From: Chitinispirillaceae bacterium
GTDB taxonomy: Bacteria > Fibrobacterota > Chitinivibrionia > Chitinivibrionales > Chitinispirillaceae
NCBI GenBank assembly: GCA_016932075.1
Contig: JAFGDP010000143.1
Coordinates: 1-19,922 of the forward strand
Direction: 5' to 3'
Length of the DNA stretch: 19,922 nucleotides
The notes beneath the pieces are model-generated. The model was not told the origin of the DNA, ran no database searches, and saw only the letters and a list, made by a program, of their open reading frames with translations. The translations under genes were made by a program, and so were the position numbers. Below, piece after piece: positions 17,077 through 19,922 of the stretch. How positions within the stretch are numbered: the first letter of the stretch is position 1; each line of letters begins with the position of its first letter.

Positions 17077-18582
17077 TCATTTTTCCTGGCAGTGACGGGT
17101 GAGCGCTGCTTTCCAATTGCCATATGCCGCGTCGTACGCATCGTAGAGTTCCTGACGCGGAGGTATGCGCCGGACCACCTGCAACCGGGAAAACGCTTCG
17201 GTCGCACTCGCATATATCCCTGCGCCGATACCCGCGCCCCGGGCAGCGCCCTGTGCGCCGTCGGTATCGTAGAGTTCGAGCCCGGCACGGCACACGGTTG
17301 CGAAGACCTCTGCAAAGAGCGGGCTTAAAAACATGTTCGCATGGCCCGCCCGGATCACTTCAGGGACCACGTTCCCGGCGGCCAGGATGTCGAGGCCGTA
17401 GCGCAGCGCGAACACGATGCCCTCATGCGCCGCACGGATTAGGTGCGGGACGCCGTGCCGGGAAAAATCAAGGCCGGTGAAGGTCGCGTGAACGTTGCGG
17501 TTCCCCAGGGTGCGCTCGGCGCCGTTTCCATACGGGAGGACGGCGAGACCGTCGCATCCCGGAGGCGCCGAGCGCGCCGCTTCATTCATCTGGTCGTAGG
17601 TCAGCGACCGGTTGCCGAGCATGGCACGCAGCCAGCGGTTGAGAATGCCGGTACCATTGACGCAGAGAAGGACCCCGTAACGCGGCGCTGGCGGCGAATA
17701 ATTGACATGGGCAAAGGTGTTGACCCTGCACTCCGGATCGAAAAAGGGGGCATCGGAAACGCCGTATATCACACCCGATGTCCCGGCGGTCGCGGCGAAC
17801 TCCCCGGGCTCCAGCGCCTTGAGCGAGAACGCGTTGTTGGGCTGGTCGCCGGCCCGGTAGGCGACCGGGATTCCCTTTGTTAAGCCAAGCTCTGCCGCGG
17901 CTGCGGCGGTTACCTGTCCCTGCACGGAGAAGGTCGGCACCTGCCCGGGAACCAGCTCCTTTGCGATTCCGTAATGCTCCAGGACAACATGCGCCAGACC
18001 GTGATGTGCAAAGTCCCACAGGATTCCCTCCGAAAGCCCGGACGGCGTGGTGACGGTCTCGCCGGTCAGTTTCATGGCGATATAATCGCCCGGCAGCATG
18101 ATGCGGTGTATCGACGCGTACAGGTCGGGACGGTTGTCCTTGACCCATTTCAGTTTCGAGGCGGTGAAATTTCCGGGAGAATTGAGAAGGCGGGTGAGAC
18201 AGGTCTCTTTTCCAATTTCATGGAAGGCCTTTTCGCCGGTGGCGACCGCCCTGCTGTCGCACCATATGATCGACGGCGCGAGCGGCCGGTGTGCCTGATC
18301 GACCATGACAAGGCCGTGCATCTGGTAGGAGATGCCGATGGCCCGGACGTCGCCGAGGCCGGCGCCGGACCGTTCGCGGATTTTTCCAATTGCCGCGACA
18401 ACGTTGTCCCACCAGGTATCCGGGTGCTGTTCCGCCCAGCCGGTCCGCTCTGAGAGAATCGCCATTTCCGACGTTGGAGAGGTCGCGGTGGCCACAACCC
18501 GGCCGCTGTCGATCCCGCAAAGCGCGGCCTTGATGGAGGAGCTGCCGATGTCAAGACCCAGCAGATAGCCGTTTTTTTTCAT
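17077..18582 (-). CDS. xylB: FGGY carbohydrate kinase, xylulokinase-like
   Basis: A 501-residue cytoplasmic sugar kinase, most like xylulokinase, which phosphorylates D-xylulose with ATP for entry into the pentose phosphate pathway. The first FGGY domain begins LLGLDIGSSSIKAAL (phosphate-binding loop) and holds the xylulokinase-type substrate motif QMHG (M88, H89, G90). The likely catalytic base is D246 in RAGDQPNNAFS. The second domain has TAGTSGVIYG and the C-terminal AQGAARGAGIGAG, matching the family's ATP-binding region. Length is typical. AAAGGAA (18590-18596) precedes the ATG. The gene lies 44 bp after the GH3 gene, and its TGA stop is followed directly by the ribosome-binding site of the GH2 gene, so the three are probably one transcript. 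Substrate is inferred; other FGGY kinases for related ketoses are possible. No xylose isomerase gene is visible in the window. Confidence 0.88.
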   Translation of the reverse strand: MKKNGYLLGLDIGSSSIKAALCGIDSGRVVATATSPTSEMAILSERTGWAEQHPDTWWDNVVAAIGKIRERSGAGLGDVRAIGISYQMHGLVMVDQAHRPLAPSIIWCDSRAVATGEKAFHEIGKETCLTRLLNSPGNFTASKLKWVKDNRPDLYASIHRIMLPGDYIAMKLTGETVTTPSGLSEGILWDFAHHGLAHVVLEHYGIAKELVPGQVPTFSVQGQVTAAAAAELGLTKGIPVAYRAGDQPNNAFSLKALEPGEFAATAGTSGVIYGVSDAPFFDPECRVNTFAHVNYSPPAPRYGVLLCVNGTGILNRWLRAMLGNRSLTYDQMNEAARSAPPGCDGLAVLPYGNGAERTLGNRNVHATFTGLDFSRHGVPHLIRAAHEGIVFALRYGLDILAAGNVVPEVIRAGHANMFLSPLFAEVFATVCRAGLELYDTDGAQGAARGAGIGAGIYASATEAFSRLQVVRRIPPRQELYDAYDAAYGNWKAALTRHCQEK

Positions 18583-18626
18583 GGACCGTTCCTTTGGCGC
18601 CTGTCAATCCCGGTTGTTACGCCGCA

Positions 18627-19922
18627 TCAATAGGTCAGCCCGAATCCGCAGGCAAACAGCGGATCGCCGCCGCTGCCCTTCGGTTCGTCGGCATGCGCTA
18701 ATCCGGAATTGATGGGTATCTGGTTCAGCGAAGTGGGCCAGGTATGCGTCAGCTTCCCGGAGAAGCGGTAATCGCCATAGAGCACGTCGGCAACACCGGC
18801 TCCCTCGGTGCCGGGCAGCCAGGCGCAGACGAACGAGCCGCATTTGTCCAGTTCACCGGAAAGGACCATCGGGCGGCCGGACAGAAGGACGATCACCACC
18901 GGTTTGCCGCTGTTGTAGCACTTGTCGACAAGCGACGCGTGCGGGCAGTTGGCGAGGATGATCGACACGACACCCCCGGGATATTGCGAGCGGTTCGGAT
19001 TGTTGGCATCGGTGGATCCATGGTCGCCACAACCCTCAGCGTACGGCGCTTCTCCGACAACGAGAACGATTTTATCGGCCGATGAGAGGTTGTTCCCCTG
19101 AGGATCGCTCGTAACATTGGCCGTGGTCCCGATTGATTGCAGTCCCTGCAGAATGGTTTGCCCGCCTCCCACCTGTGCCGGGGTGTAGGAGTATAGTCCC
19201 TGCCAGCCGATGGTCCATCCTCCGCATTGCGCGCCCATGGCATCGGCATAGGGTCCGACGACCACGATCTTTTCGGTCTTTTTAAGCGGGAGCGTGTTGT
19301 TCGCATTTTTAAGCAGCACGAGCGATTTTCGTACCGCCTCCCGCGCGACCGCCCGGTGGTCCGGGCAGCCGATGCGGCTCATCATGGCAGACTGCGATTT
19401 GGGGTGCTCCCACAGGTGTAAACGGCATTTTATCCGCAGGATCCTCCGCACCGCGTCATCAAGCCGTGCCTGAGTGAGATAGCCGCCTGTCACCGCGGAC
19501 TGCACGGAGCTTCTGAACATGGTGGCATTGTCGCGCGAGGGGATCATGGCCATATCGCAGCCCGCCATGACCGCTGTTCCCACATTCTGCGCGCTGTATC
19601 CGCCAGAAGTGAACGCCTGGGGGATCGCGTCGTAATCCGTGAGGATGAACCCGTCCCAATTCAGTTCGCGCTTGAGCATGTGCGTCAACGAGACGGAATC
19701 GATGGTCTGTTTGATCGTTTGCCCGCTGCGGCTCCATGCGTTGTATGACGGCATGACGCTCGCCATTTTTTCCCGGGCGCATTGCTCGTAGGGCGGGAAA
19801 TGTGTGGCGCGCATGGTGGTCTCGGAGAGGGTGGTGATGCCGCCGTTGACGCCGCCGGCCGTGCCCCCGTCACCCAGGTAGTGTTTGACGCACGCGGCCA
19901 TGGCGCTCGGGCGCGATAGGTC
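18627..19922 (-). CDS. Glycoside hydrolase family 3 exo-beta-glycosidase (5' end outside window)
   Basis: The C-terminal 431 residues of a GH3 enzyme; the frame stays open to the window edge, so an internal ATG at 19901 is not the start. It is closest in style to the ExoI-type beta-glucosidases and exo-glucanases: KHYLGDGGT, HFPPYEQCAREKMASVMPSYNAWS, and GFILTDYDAI with the expected nucleophile Asp at 19637-19635. The second, alpha/beta sandwich domain follows (RKSLVLLKNANNTLPL, VVVGPYADAMGAQCGGWTIGWQG, VLVVGEAPYAEGCGD, WLPGTEGAGVADVLYGDYRFSGKL). The latter motif region carries the acid/base in plant ExoI-type enzymes. The protein ends CGFGLTY with neither an FnIII domain nor the sorting-like C-terminal domain seen on its neighbours, so it may be periplasmic. 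It removes terminal glucose or xylose from oligosaccharides; exact substrate unknown. Confidence 0.92.
   Translation of the reverse strand, partial: DLSRPSAMAACVKHYLGDGGTAGGVNGGITTLSETTMRATHFPPYEQCAREKMASVMPSYNAWSRSGQTIKQTIDSVSLTHMLKRELNWDGFILTDYDAIPQAFTSGGYSAQNVGTAVMAGCDMAMIPSRDNATMFRSSVQSAVTGGYLTQARLDDAVRRILRIKCRLHLWEHPKSQSAMMSRIGCPDHRAVAREAVRKSLVLLKNANNTLPLKKTEKIVVVGPYADAMGAQCGGWTIGWQGLYSYTPAQVGGGQTILQGLQSIGTTANVTSDPQGNNLSSADKIVLVVGEAPYAEGCGDHGSTDANNPNRSQYPGGVVSIILANCPHASLVDKCYNSGKPVVIVLLSGRPMVLSGELDKCGSFVCAWLPGTEGAGVADVLYGDYRFSGKLTHTWPTSLNQIPINSGLAHADEPKGSGGDPLFACGFGLTY

Noticed and set aside
14589..17315. Longer 908-codon version of the GH2 gene
   Set aside because: The extra 84 codons overlap the kinase gene, are Arg/Pro-rich and precede an obvious signal peptide with its own GAGGAG at 17070-17075.
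1..19922. CRISPR arrays, tRNA or rRNA genes, IS elements, riboswitches
   Set aside because: No regular repeat-spacer pattern, no rRNA-like stretch, no transposase frame and no recognisable aptamer was seen by eye.

Overview
The window looks like a chromosomal piece of a moderately GC-rich, polysaccharide-degrading bacterium. Three observations point towards the Fibrobacterota/Chitinispirillia or the wider Fibrobacteres-Chlorobi-Bacteroidetes group: a type III glutamine synthetase, secreted proteins that end in FlgD-Ig/type IX-like sorting domains, and a KaiC-like/PEP-pyruvate-binding fusion protein. This placement is inferred from gene families only. No rRNA, tRNA, CRISPR array, IS element or prophage was seen.

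Region 1 (1-11760) is an ammonium-assimilation regulon built around a divergent intergenic region (7502-7862). On the minus strand runs an operon: a KaiC-like/PEP-pyruvate-binding protein, then gltB (glutamate synthase large subunit), then gltD (small subunit, cut by the window edge; its GTG start overlaps the gltB TAG stop by one base). On the plus strand runs glnN (glutamine synthetase III), followed by a GAF-AAA+-Fis activator of the NifA type. Both divergent units carry a sigma-54 type -24/-12 element with exact GG-N10-GC spacing: TGGCAC-N5-TTGC for glnN and TGGCAT-N5-TTGC for the gltBD operon. Two identical 16-bp AT-rich repeats between them are candidate activator sites. The simplest reading is a compact GS/GOGAT circuit with its own sigma-54 activator and no linked NtrB-type kinase. 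A perfect hairpin sits just before the activator start codon.

Region 2 (11761-13600) is a junction. It holds a small palindromic intergenic repeat, a secreted protein of unknown function with a C-terminal sorting-like domain, a strong intrinsic terminator, and the truncated 5' remnant of an AAA-type ATPase gene whose reading frame breaks at the expected P-loop.

Region 3 (13599-19922, minus strand) is a carbohydrate-use cluster in transcription order: a GH3 exo-beta-glycosidase (5' end outside the window), an FGGY xylulokinase-like kinase, a secreted GH2 glycosidase, and a small secreted jelly-roll carbohydrate-binding protein. The first three are tightly spaced. The fourth follows after 147 bp and may have its own promoter. 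Together they suggest removal of terminal sugars from hemicellulose and phosphorylation of a released pentulose.
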